Positions 11,346 through 20,662 of a stretch of 64,000 nucleotides of DNA are shown here, in pieces (the first letter of the stretch is position 1; every line of letters begins with the position of its first letter). Made by a program: the position numbers and the translations under genes. Below the pieces are notes generated by a model. That model ran no database searches and had not been told where the DNA came from. It was given only the letters and a program-made list of their open reading frames with translations. This DNA is from Trifolium pratense (Eukaryota > Streptophyta > Magnoliopsida > Fabales > Fabaceae): contig NC_060064.1 in NCBI RefSeq assembly GCF_020283565.1, positions 11,800,337 to 11,864,336 of the forward strand. The letters run 5' to 3'.

Positions 11346-11600
11346 GATGATTTTTCTTCGGGTCCCCGTATTTTTTTTATACTCTTAAATATTTTAATTT
11401 TATCCTTGATAAAAATTTCGGTTCGTAGAAATAATTTTTTTTTAGTATAAATTCAGAGTAAATTTCGGTTTTTATAAACCGAAATTTGTTTGCAAGGCAA
11501 AAAAAAAAAAACTTCGGTTCCTATAAACTGAAGTTTTTTGCAAGGACAATATTAGAAATTCAGGGGTATAAAAGAAACACGGGCCGAAAAAGAAAACATC
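11346..11600. mobile_element. MULE-type MITE with internal hairpins (copy 1)
   Basis: Inverted ends GATG(A/T)TTTTCTT and the following ~35 bp match imperfectly. A 9-bp flank (TTTCATTTC at 11337-11345, CTTCATTTC at 11601-11609) fits a Mutator-type duplication. Inside are three short inverted repeats built on TTCGGTT...AACCGAA. The same structure recurs at 53996-54253. Confidence 0.78.
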
Positions 11601-11755
11601 CTTCATTTCATGTACACTATCCTCTTATTGGGCCTCTGTGTAAATTTCCATCTAAATTAACTTTAAACAATGTTGAAATTATTTTAGGTGAACACTTCAA
11701 TAAAATTTAGTTGAATACATAACTCTAGATAAAATTCATATGTTATATCATATTT

Positions 11756-12150
11756 CACTGCTACAATTTTAGCTTACAATAGCACTAATTTAATAGCACT
11801 TTTCTGAAAAACGCTATTAAAGCATTTTGCCAAAACAGGTCTACTATAGCGCTTTAGAGTATAAAGCGCTATTAAAGATTGATCTAACAATAGCACTTTA
11901 AAAAGTGCTATAATAGCTACATACTTACAATAGCATCAGCTTCAATAGCACTTAAAAGTGCTATTAAAGCTAAAAAAAGTGCTATAGAACCCACTTGGGT
12001 TGGTGCATTGGTATTGGCTTTGGACCTGGGAGTGTGCTCCTCTTGAGGTCTGAGGTTCGATTCTCTCTGGCGCCAATTTGGGTGGGCTAATTTAGCTTCT
12101 TCAAAAAAAAAAAAAAAAAAGTGCTATAGTAGCCCTTTTTTGTGGTAGTG
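11756..12150. mobile_element. Small non-autonomous CACTA element
   Basis: The ends read CACTGCTACAATTTTAGC and, from the other side, CACTACCACAAAAAAGGGC, as in the CACTA (En/Spm) superfamily, with a 3-bp TTT duplication (11753-11755 and 12151-12153). The subterminal DNA repeats AATAGCAC/GTGCTATT many times in both orientations, as expected of transposase-binding arrays. There is no coding sequence. A SINE is nested at 11988-12113. Confidence 0.82.
11988..12113 (+). mobile_element. SINE nested in CACTA element, 16-bp target duplication
   Basis: Box A-like GGTTGGTGCATTGGTATTGG and box B GAGGTTCGATTC are followed by a poly(A) tail. AAAAAAAGTGCTATAG flanks it at 11972-11987 and 12114-12129. The duplication lies inside the CACTA subterminal repeats, so the SINE arrived later. 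Confidence 0.88.
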
Positions 12151-12508
12151 TTTTAAATTAATTTATTTTATAATCAAATTTAAATTTTAAATAAATTTTA
12201 TCTAGACAATGTTAATATCCAACCAAACTCTAAGATACATATGAATTTACCACTATTTTATTGCATCAAATCAAATAAATAGATTATATAAGGGATTATC
12301 CTAATCTGGATCCGTCCACAACAGTTTCATACCGAAGAAAATATTCATCTGAAAATGGAATCAAGAAACAACTAAATATTAATTACATTCGCATAAGCAT
12401 GCCACAAAAATTAAAAATGCTACACTATTGAAAAAATATCACTAAAAAATGAACTTGTCCATTTGACAAGTAAAGACAAATACTTCATCAATAACCCACT
12501 AAATTTTT

Positions 12509-12562
12509 ATTCTTCATTCACATGTTTTTTTTTTTTTTTGACAAATTCTTCATTCACATGTT
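12509..12562 (-). repeat. Short tail insertion with 18-bp direct repeat
   Basis: ATTCTTCATTCACATGTT occurs at 12509-12526 and 12545-12562. The 18-bp insert is a T-run plus GACAA, i.e. TTGTC plus poly(A) on the minus strand. Confidence 0.82.
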
Positions 12563-12672
12563 ATGCTACCATTTTACTTAATTCTTTCTATATATTATCA
12601 TGTAACAAAAACCGGGTCAACCTTAAATAACATAAGTAAGAGGAAAACTATAATCCTTAATATTTAAAATTA

Positions 12673-12857
12673 GGCAAATGCTAAATAGTGCCCCCGGGGC
12701 ACTCTTTAAGCCCATAAATAGTAAACTTTTTATAGAATTTTTATCGGAATGCGTAAAGTCAACGCATTGAAAATTGTAGTGTTTAACTTTTTGAATAAAA
12801 AGTTTCTTTAAATAGAATGCTTAAAGAGTGCCCCGGGGGCACTCGTTAGCAAGACCC
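12673..12857. mobile_element. MULE-type MITE with GC palindromic ends
   Basis: The ends share TGCTAA..AGTGCCCCCGGGGCACTCTTTAAGC in inverted orientation; the GC block is itself nearly palindromic. A perfect 9-bp duplication, TTAAAATTA, flanks the 185-bp element (12664-12672 and 12858-12866). Confidence 0.85.
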
Positions 12858-13008
12858 TTAAAATTATGGTTGCAACTTGCAACACGTTTTCCAGCTACCA
12901 TAATTAATTAAACTTAATTAAAATGTTTTTCTTCATGATAAGGTACGTAAATTTAATTCACTTTCCATTTTAGGAAACCAATAGTTCTCATCACTCTACC
13001 TTAAGTCC

Positions 13009-13015
13009 TATAAAT
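13009..13015 (+). promoter_or_regulatory. TATA box of the secreted-peptide gene
   Basis: TATAAAT lies about 80 bp before the ATG at 13090, which fits a start site near 13040 and a ~50-nt leader. Confidence 0.6.
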
Positions 13016-13089
13016 TGTAACAACTTTGGAACAACGTATTCACACAACACCAGAGAAAAATAAAATTTAGAGAGTAATTCATATACATT

Positions 13090-13395
13090 ATGGCGAAAAT
13101 TGTTCTTGGCTCTCTTGTTTTAGTTCTCATTGTTATGGCGATTTTGAATGGCCATATTGAAGCTGCCGGTAGAGGAACTGAACCGGGGAAAGATGGTAAT
13201 GATTACAAACCTCAATGGCTTGGAGGTTTTCCGATCCCGCCGCCGGAGAAGATTTTACCTTGTATCATTTTGTTTAAGTTTTGTTTGTTCATTCCTAGCT
13301 TTTGTCCTGAGTACCAAAAGTTGTGTCTTTATAACAAAAGCACTCAAGTTGTTCCAAATCAACAACAAACCGTTGCTAAAGCCTCTGCTCCATGA
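13090..13395 (+). CDS. Small secreted cysteine-containing peptide, 101 aa
   Basis: The 101-residue product starts with a clear signal peptide (MAKIVLGSLVLVLIVMAIL), with probable cleavage near HIEA/AG. A short Gly/Pro-rich segment (FPIPPP) follows, then a hydrophobic core in which four cysteines are spaced exactly C-x6-C-x6-C-x6-C, then a Gln/Lys tail. A TATA box at a suitable distance and a single open exon support a real gene. The cysteine pattern does not match the nodule-specific cysteine-rich, defensin or lipid-transfer spacings I know, and I do not recognise the family. A role as an apoplastic signalling or defence peptide would be a guess. Confidence 0.7.
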   Translation: MAKIVLGSLVLVLIVMAILNGHIEAAGRGTEPGKDGNDYKPQWLGGFPIPPPEKILPCIILFKFCLFIPSFCPEYQKLCLYNKSTQVVPNQQQTVAKASAP

Positions 13396-14250
13396 TGACA
13401 TATTTTATGGCTATGTGGCTTATATAGAGGTATCTGTGTGTGAGTGTGAAAGTATTTTGTTTTTTGGTAATAATGTGAAAGGAATTATTATAATAAGAAA
13501 AAAATACTATATAGTTAAATAAGTTCATAGGCCTCGATGGTTGGGCCTTAGTTTTTTAAATTTTGTGTGTTTTTTTGTACCAATAAATTTTGTGTGTTCA
13601 AATAATATATATAGTTATATGATATGGTTCAAATAAATTTTGTGTGTTCAAATAAATTTCGTTTTTTATTAATCGTGAAAATTGAATGATACTATACTCG
13701 TATGTGATAAAATATTTCAAGAGGGTTTAAAGATAATTTTATCAGACCAAAAAATTATCTTTTTTAAAAGAAATTTAATAAAATATTTCAGACCAAAAAC
13801 CTTAATTTTTGCACAGTTCATTACTTCATTTTGGGTCTAACTTGATGTCGGGTACCCTAAATATGGTACCATATATATACATTTTTCTTTATTCTTAAAT
13901 GACAAATATTTATATATATAAAGCAACAGAAATCAAGAGTCAGTACAAATATTTTGGAGTATAATCAATATACCGAAAAAAAACTAACAAAGATAAAAGA
14001 TGAATTGAAAAAAAAAAAAAAATTCAAAAAAGATTACACATGGTGTTGAATGTTGATCCTAATTGCCACTACAGAAGGATTATTTTTCATTATAAAATAT
14101 TATTTTTGTTCTGCTTTTGGATAATGAATTAAAATGATTCGTAGCATATGAAAAGCAGAAGAAAAAGATTAACCATATTTGTGAAAGAGGAGAGTTGTGA
14201 GGAAATGCTATTTGTTGAGGCAAATGCTATTGTGTCTATGTTATTTGTCT
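13396..14250. other. AT-rich intergenic stretch
   Basis: This holds the 3' flank of the peptide gene, one short tail insertion (13558-13598) and simple AT-rich DNA. No gene seen. Confidence 0.5.
13558..13598. repeat. Short tail insertion with 14-bp direct repeat
   Basis: AAATTTTGTGTGTT occurs at 13558-13571 and 13585-13598 around the 13-bp insert TTTTTGTACCAAT. Confidence 0.7.
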
Positions 14251-14252
14251 GA

Positions 14253-14263
14253 GTCCCACATCG
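14253..14263 (+). promoter_or_regulatory. snRNA upstream sequence element (USE)
   Basis: GTCCCACATCG is a perfect match to the plant snRNA USE (RTCCCACATCG). About 34 bp separate it from the TATA box, the spacing of RNA polymerase II snRNA genes rather than the ~25 bp of polymerase III ones. Confidence 0.9.
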
Positions 14264-14297
14264 GCTGCTGCAATGACTTAAAGTAAGCTGTTGTGAT

Positions 14298-14304
14298 TAT
14301 AAAA
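14298..14304 (+). promoter_or_regulatory. TATA box of U5 snRNA gene
   Basis: TATAAAA sits 34 bp after the USE and about 35 bp before the inferred RNA start. Confidence 0.85.
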
Positions 14305-14334
14305 GCAAATGATTTCTCAAAGTTTAAATCACGC

Positions 14335-14455
14335 AGCCATGTGATAAGTACATAGGGAACTATTCTTTTGTCTTTTACTAAAGAATACCGTGTACTTGTC
14401 ATTTATTGTGGCATACGATAATTTTTTAAAAGAGCTCTCTTAAATGAGAGTTCTG
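14335..14455 (+). ncRNA. U5 spliceosomal snRNA (variant or pseudogene)
   Basis: U5 is the core of the U5 snRNP, whose loop 1 aligns exons during splicing. The sequence folds as expected. GATAAGTACA pairs with TGTACTTGTC, and TATTCTTT pairs with AAAGAATA. The loop reads TTGTCTTTTACTA, against the usual CGCCUUUUACUA. A Sm-like site (AATTTTTTAA) and a 3' hairpin (AGAGCTCTC/GAGAGTTCT) follow. Promoter and 3' box are intact. From memory of plant U5, the changes (CGCC to TGTC in the loop, GG to AA after the Sm U-run) are C-to-T or G-to-A. One of them hits the near-invariant GCCUUUUAC core, which suggests methylation-driven decay or a divergent variant. Both RNA ends are inferred. Confidence 0.85.
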
Positions 14456-14469
14456 CAATATTAGTTCAA
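14456..14469 (+). terminator. Plant snRNA 3'-end box
   Basis: CA, five bases, then AGTTCAA fits the plant polymerase II snRNA 3' box CA(N)3-10AGTNNAA, directly after the 3' hairpin of the U5 RNA. Confidence 0.8.
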
Positions 14470-14509
14470 ATTTTTTCAAAGATTACATTTAAATTAGAGC
14501 ATGCACCAC

Positions 14510-14880
14510 TTGATTAACTGGTGTACGATGCACAAGTTTTTGATATATTTATAATGAATGCGAATTTTATAAAATTTATCGTTGAATGGAAAATTTGTAT
14601 CGTTTATATTATCCATAAATTTTTTAATTTTTTTTGAAAATAATTTGATATGTTATTGAGACCCATCAAAATTAATGGTATTCAATAAAAATTTAATTTT
14701 GATGGATTTCAATAACATATCAAATGATTTTCAAATTTTTTTTTTATAAAAATTTATCGATGATCTATACGATATAAACTTTCAATCCAACAGTGAATTT
14801 TGTAAAATTCGTATTCGTTATATTGTTTTCGGTGAGTTTTGCACAATGCACAACTTGAGAGACTTGTGCATCATAGACTT
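14510..14880. mobile_element. Foldback MITE (family shared with 51253-51612)
   Basis: Long imperfect inverted arms (outer GATGCACAAGT / ACTTGTGCATC; inner ATTTGATATGTTATTGAGACC / ATTTCAATAACATATCAAAT) enclose a short centre. The inner arm closely matches that of the foldback element at 51253-51612. No coding capacity. Outer ends are approximate. Confidence 0.7.
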
Positions 14881-14934
14881 TGCCTTCAAACATTAGTTAA
14901 TTAGTTAATTTTTGTTGATTTTTAGTTTTTGTTT

Positions 14935-15010
14935 ACAATGAGCTGGAGATCGAACCCATGACCTATAACGTATTACCCAAACTCCTCACCACTAGACCAA
15001 ACCTAGATTG
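14935..15010 (-). mobile_element. SINE-like fragment, minus strand
   Basis: On the minus strand, GGTTTGGTCTAGTGGTGAGGAG resembles box A and ATGGGTTCGATCTCC box B. A T-rich run on its left could be the tail. No target duplication was established. Confidence 0.55.
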
Positions 15011-15637
15011 AAGTATGTAACAAAAGTCCGAGTAAAAAAGCCTCCTCAGCATGGAACAATTACAATTAAAGTGCATTAAAGCCTAAATTTTAATTACTCA
15101 AACATGTCATTACTTTAAATAAAATATAACCTGAAGAACACCTAAACCATTAGGTTGCCAGCAATTAATCATATCCATTATTTATTTTATTAATAAATCT
15201 GATGGTTAAAGAGGCCTTTCCCATTATGGGAGACTTAGTAGCATTTCCCATGCTAGCTAGCTTTCGCCTTATGTTTAAGGATGTTACATGTAGAGTGAGA
15301 TGAAGAGTATTCATTATCTTCACGTTCTATACTATTAAATGATTCTTTCTCTCGTTTTCATCCCTGAGACTATATAGCAACCCTATAAATATAAAATAAT
15401 TATAAACTCTATTATATTTTGAATAAATATATGTCACAATCTATTTTGTCTCTTGTTTCCATTCTCAAATGAAAATATGTTCTGGTTGTGTATTGGTAGT
15501 TTCTCATAGAATTAAATTATATATGATTTTTATATTGCGATAAATCTCCTCAAGGATGGTTGTCCGTCAACTCATCCTCAACCGACTCTTTATGGAAAAT
15601 ATGCATTAGGTTCATCGTCAAGCACAAGATCATTTTT
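15011..15637. other. Intergenic stretch
   Basis: AT-rich, no coding sequence or clear repeat structure seen. Confidence 0.4.
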
Positions 15638-16355
15638 TTTTGGAAAATGCTACTTATCGCGAGACCCGAATCACGAATTTGTCCCGAATGACGTGGCAAC
15701 TGCTAGTGGCACCGATTTGCATCATCTAACCGTTAATTTAATACCCTGTTTCTCTCTTATCTCTCATCTCATCCTCAACAATATCAACCCCTTGTTTTTT
15801 TTAATGCAATTCTCTTTGCTCCTCTTCTGAATTTCTTTCTCAAATTCTTGGCTGGTTGTTTTCCCCTCTCTTTCATAATATTTCTCTCAAACTCTTGTAA
15901 CAAAGATCTTTCTATTACCTCTCAAGACCAGCTTGTTGCTCAATTGGATTTTGTTTTTTCCTTGTTTGGACAAGATGGGGTTTTTAAAAGTAAAAAATTT
16001 GATAATAAATTGGGTTTAGAAAGTCTTTATTTTGAGGGTGTATCCATGGAGATCATTGGGGAATTGGTTGGCTATAGAAGAGATTAATAAATTGAAGCTT
16101 CTAAATTGTAAAACAATCGATGGTTCTTACTTTGTTCTTTGTTTGCTGGGTAACAAATTAAGTTTGTTTAAACTTGGAGAGCATTGTAACTTTTGAAGTT
16201 TGATTTGTTGGCCTCACTTCCATTTGTAGACATGAGCGGTGATGGCAAGCGGTTGCAATAATTTTTTAAGCAATATTTTTATATTTTTTTTTGGATTTCG
16301 TGAAACATTCGTGAGGATTTTCCTCGCGATATATAGCAGCGCTGTTTTTTTTTTC
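15638..16355. mobile_element. Possible MULE with internal gene-like sequence
   Basis: GCTACTTATCGCGAGAC...CGAATCACGAA at the left is mirrored by TTCGTGAAAC...CTCGCGATATATAGCAGCGC at the right, which looks like decayed terminal inverted repeats. A short open frame between them (15848-16087, 79 codons, starting MAGCFPLSFIIFLSNSC) has more balanced composition than the surroundings and could be a captured gene piece. The flanks are T-runs, so no duplication can be read. Confidence 0.4.
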
Positions 16356-16716
16356 TTTCAATAATACTTATTTGCTTATGTGCTATTTTCTTTTAAAGGT
16401 TGTCTAAAATCTCACAATTATAAAATTTGAGGGATCAAAATTTAAGCTTTGTAAAAAAGCAGTGCATTTAAGCCAAAATTAATTTAAGAAAAAAAATTAC
16501 CTCTTATTTGAATTGTAATTAACATAAAAAACACAAAAAAAAATCATCTTCAGTTTTAATTATCATTGAACCTAGGACCCAAAATACAAATTAATATTTG
16601 AGACCGAATACAGTCGCACATGAAAAACATAAATGTACAGTGCACACCACGCGCATGCATGCATTTTATCGCACTCCATATAGATATAATGAAATACTCA
16701 AAAGATATGTCATTAT

Positions 16717-19673
16717 GCCTCCACAACGGTTCCATGTTTCAGAAGCAGACCCAATCTGTCTCTGTTTCACTCTCTGTTCCAAAATTCAAAACCTGCACTT
16801 AATATCTTTCGCCAAATTTTAGAATCTAATGAAAATCCCAATGCTTTTAGTTTTTCATTACTCATCAAAGCTTTTCTTTCATCACCTTCATTTGTCCATG
16901 GTTCAACAACTGCAACATTACAACTAGAGCTGTCAAAATGGGCTAGCCCGAATGGGTCGGCCCGCCAAGCCTAATTTTTTTCCGGGCTCGGGCCTTGAAA
17001 ATTCTAGCTCGAATTATTTCCGGGCTTTTTAGCCCGGCCCGACAAAGCCCGATTAAAATATGGGCTAGCCCGAATGGGCCGCGGGCAGCCCGCAAGCCCG
17101 AAAAATTAAAATTAAAAATAAAATAAAATATAAATATAAATAATTTGTTTCGGATAATTTGAAATTAGTTTATAATATAAATTATAAAATACCGTCCGCT
17201 ACTTAAGTAGCAGGAGTAAAAATAGGGCACCAAAGAAACTCGTAGGTAGCGGATGAGTAAAAATAGGACGCGCGAGAAACTCGTACGTAGGGGATGAATA
17301 AAAATAGGGCGCGCGAGAAACTCGTAGTAGCGGATGAGTAAAAATAGGGCGCGCGAGAAAGTCCTAGGTAGCGGATGAGTAAAAATATGACGCGCGAGAA
17401 ACTCGTAAGTAGCGGATGCGTAAAAATAGGGCGCGAGAAACTCGTAGGTAGTGGATGAGTAAAAATAGGGCGCGCAAGAAACTCGTAGATAGGGGATGAG
17501 TAAAAATACGGCGCGCGCGAATTATATAATATTTATAGCGGATGAGTAAAAAATAGGACGCGCGAGAATTATTAATGCTATTTATATAGTTGAGTTTAAG
17601 CACTAAAAGTAAAAAAAAATAAAAAAAAAAGATAAACCGGGCCGCCCGAAAGCCCGACTACCCGTACCGGGCCGGGCTCGGGCACTAATTTTGGTAGTCC
17701 GTTTTTTATCCGGGCTTTTTAGCCCGGCCCGACAAAGCCCAAAGCCCAACCGGGCCGGCCCGAAATTGGCCGGACCGGCCGTTTTGACAGCTCTAATTAC
17801 AAGCACACCAGATTCAAACCCAATCACTGAAAAGGGGAATCAACCAATTTATTCATGTTAATACTTCTCTTATTGATTTGTACATGAAACTTGATTTTAC
17901 CTGTCATGCACGAACCTGTTTGATGAAATGTCTTTTAGAGATGTTGTTTCATGGAATGTATTGATTTGTGGTTATTCACAAAATGGGTATCTTTATAATG
18001 CTTTTCAACTCTTTGTAGACATGTTAAGAGAGAATTTTAGGCCTAATCAAACTACGATTGTTAGTTTGTTACCTTCTTGTGGTTGTTTTGAGCTGATTTT
18101 TCAAGGTAGATTGATTCATGGGTTTGGAAGCAAAGATGGTTTTTGTTCGGATTCTCATTTGAATAATGCCCTAATGTCAATGTATGCTAAATGCGATGAT
18201 TTGGAAGCTTCACAACTTTTGTTTGATGAAATGGCTGAGAAGAATGTTGTTTCTTGGAATACTATGATTGGCGCTTATGGGCAAAATGGTCTTTTTGATA
18301 AGGCTATTCTTTGCTTCAAAGAGATGCTGAAGGAAGGTTTTCAACCGAGTTCGGTGACGATGATGAACCTTATGTCAGCAAATGCTGTTCCGGAAACTGT
18401 TCATTGTTATGTTATCAAATGTCGGTTTACCAATGATGCTTCTGTTGTTACTTTGCTGGTTTGTCTATATACAAAGCAAGGGTTCACAGATATGGCAAGA
18501 CAACTTTACAAATACTATCCCACAAAGGACTTGATTTCGTTAACAGCGATAATCTCTAGCTATTCTGAAAAAGGTGATGTAGATTATGCGGTAGAGTGTT
18601 TTAACCAAACTATGCAGTTAGATATAAAACCAGATGCAGTTGTCTTGATTGCTGTATTTCATGGGATTACAAGTCCTTCGCATTTTGCTATTGGATCTGC
18701 TTTCCACGGTTATGGGTTGAAGAGTGGACTGTCTAGAGTCATTGCTTAGTTGCAAATGGGCTAATAAGTTTGTATTCTAGATTTGATGAGATAGAAGCCG
18801 CTTTGTCTTTGTTTTATGATATGAGAGAAAAACCATTGATCACATGGAATTCTATGATATCTGGTTGTGTGCAGGCTGGAAAGTCAACCGATGCCATGGA
18901 GTTGTTCTCCAAAATGAACTTGTGCGGACAAAAACTAGATGCCATTACTATTGCCAGTCTACTATCGGGCTGTTGCCAGCTTGGTTACCTTCGGATTGGA
19001 GAGAGGCTTCATAGTTATATTCTGAGGAACAATGTGAAAGTGGAAGATTTTACAGGAACTGCTCTAATAGACATGTATAGCAAAAGTGTGAAAGATTAGA
19101 TTATGCTGAAAAGGTATTTTACAGCATCAAGGATCCATGTTTGGCAACATGGAACTCCATCATATCAGGTTATAGTTTATACGGACTTGAGCATAAATCA
19201 TTCAGTTGTTATTCTAAACTGCAAGAACAAGGGTTAAAACCACCTTCTTGGGAGTTTTAGCAGCATGCACACATGGGGGGCTTGTCTATTTAGGATTGGA
19301 ATATTTCACTATCATGACAGAAGAGTATGGTTTGATGCCGACTCTGCAACATTACGCATGCATAGTTGCTCTATTAGGTAGAGAAGGCATGTTCAAGGAA
19401 GCAATTGAATTTATAAACAACATGGAGATTCAGCCTGATTCTGCTGTCTGGGGAGCTTTGTTAAGTGCTTGTTGCATCGAACAAGAGGTGAAGCTCGGGG
19501 AATGCTTGGCAAAAAAATTGTTCTTATTGAATCACAAAAATGGCGGATTTTATGTATTAATGTCAAATCTTTATGCCATTGTTGGGAGATGGGATGATCC
19601 GATGATGTAGCAAAGGTGAGAGAAATTATGAGAGATATTGATGTGATTTATGTTAAAACTCTAATAACAACTT
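16717..19673 (+). pseudogene. PPR (PLS/E-class-like) gene, disrupted
   Basis: PPR proteins bind organellar RNA through stacked ~35-residue helical repeats. The reading starts with NLSLFHSLFQNSKPALNIFRQILESNEN, read from 16752 with no in-frame ATG found. A minisatellite-bearing transposon interrupts it at 16926-17794. It resumes with LQAHQIQTQSLKRG, then many repeats (DVVSWNVLICGYSQNG, NVVSWNTMIGAYGQNG, PLITWNSMISGCVQAG) and a C-terminal part resembling an E domain (DSAVWGALLSAC, FYVLMSNLYA, GRWDD). Frame changes occur near 17920, 18750, 19100 and 19240. The recognisable parts total well over 800 residues before decay. Not functional as it stands. Confidence 0.9.
16926..17794. mobile_element. 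Mutator-like minisatellite element (copy 2), inside the PPR reading frame
   Basis: The ends carry AGAGCTGTCAAAATGGGC in inverted orientation. The middle holds the same 42-bp GCGCGAGAAACTCGTA/GGATGAGTAAAAATAGG array as 5357-6320, with fewer units. Flanks (CATTACAACT at 16916-16925, AATTACAAGC at 17795-17804) are a decayed 10-bp duplication. The PPR frame reads ACA TTA CAA before the insertion and TTA CAA GCA after it. Confidence 0.88.
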
Positions 19674-19734
19674 AAGCCAAAGTGAAGTCTATTTGAATAC
19701 AAGCACTTGGCAGCATTTGTGTCTATATTGAAAT

Positions 19735-19938
19735 GAATAATGCTAGCAACACACTCTTTAACAAACACACTCCAACACACTCTCTTTTATTGGTTGAAAT
19801 TCACATGGGTCCCATAAAAAAATGTGGACCCATATAACTTTTATGGGACCCATATAAATTTTAACCAATAGAAGAAAGTGTGTTAGAAGAAAGTGTGTTA
19901 GAGTGTGTTTGTTAAAGAGTGTGTTGCTAGCACTCCTC
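19735..19938. mobile_element. MULE-type MITE (CTAGCAACACACTCTTTAAC family)
   Basis: Almost the whole 204 bp is an inverted repeat. Both ends carry ATGCTAGCAACACAC or GTGCTAGCAACACAC followed by TCTTTAACAAACACACTC. A perfect 10-bp duplication, ATATTGAAAT, flanks it (19725-19734 and 19939-19948). It lies just past the decayed PPR 3' end. Confidence 0.88.
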
Positions 19939-20212
19939 ATATTGAAATTCATGAAATCAATTCATAGTATATGAAGGTTCAATTTTCTTCCCTTCATGGA
20001 ATCATATGATTCCTTAAAAGAAACAAGATACTAGTATGTACAATGTAGTTAAGTTTTTCGAAATTATTTCAAAAAGTAAGCAAATAAATATAAGTAAATG
20101 TGAGGATTATTTTGAGAGATGAAATGTGAGAATTATTTTTCCAAATAAAACACATGCTATAAGGAATCAAAGTTAAAGCAAGAAGGTGATGATGATAAAT
20201 AAATCTCACAAG

Positions 20213-20388
20213 GAGGCTTTGGAGAACCAGAAAATAAGACACTGAAATACAAGAAGCTGTACATTGCATCAGCAAGAAAGGAACTTGAAGAAGTAAAACT
20301 TAACATAGAGAAACAACTGCTGAGGGAACACTTTCTTTCTATCTATGAGTGGCATGAGCTTATGATGAAGAAAAGCGAGCAAATATGA
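20213..20388 (+). pseudogene. Coding-like fragment of an unidentified gene
   Basis: One frame reads GEPENKTLKYKKLYIASARK, ELEEVKLNIEKQLLREHF, LSIYEWHELMMKKSEQI and then a stop. It is charged, helix-prone and much less AT-rich than its surroundings, as expected for a former exon. I do not recognise the family, and neither a start nor neighbouring exons are visible. Confidence 0.4.
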
Positions 20389-20662
20389 GTGTCTGCAGCT
20401 GCTAATTCTGAAGTTGAGTGAGATAACATTTCTTTGTTTCTGAGATTAAAAACACGAACATATTATAGTCGCCAAATGCAAAACAATTTGACCCCATGCC
20501 ATGGTTGCAAAGAAGAATAATTGCAAGTTTGTATTTCTTGGTTCTTATAATCTTGGTTGTTATAAGTTTTCACTCTTCTACTATAAAAGTGGTTCTTCAA
20601 GGCCTCCTTGTTATGCTATAATTTTTTTTTCAATACTCTCCTCTAACAATAAATATTATCAA

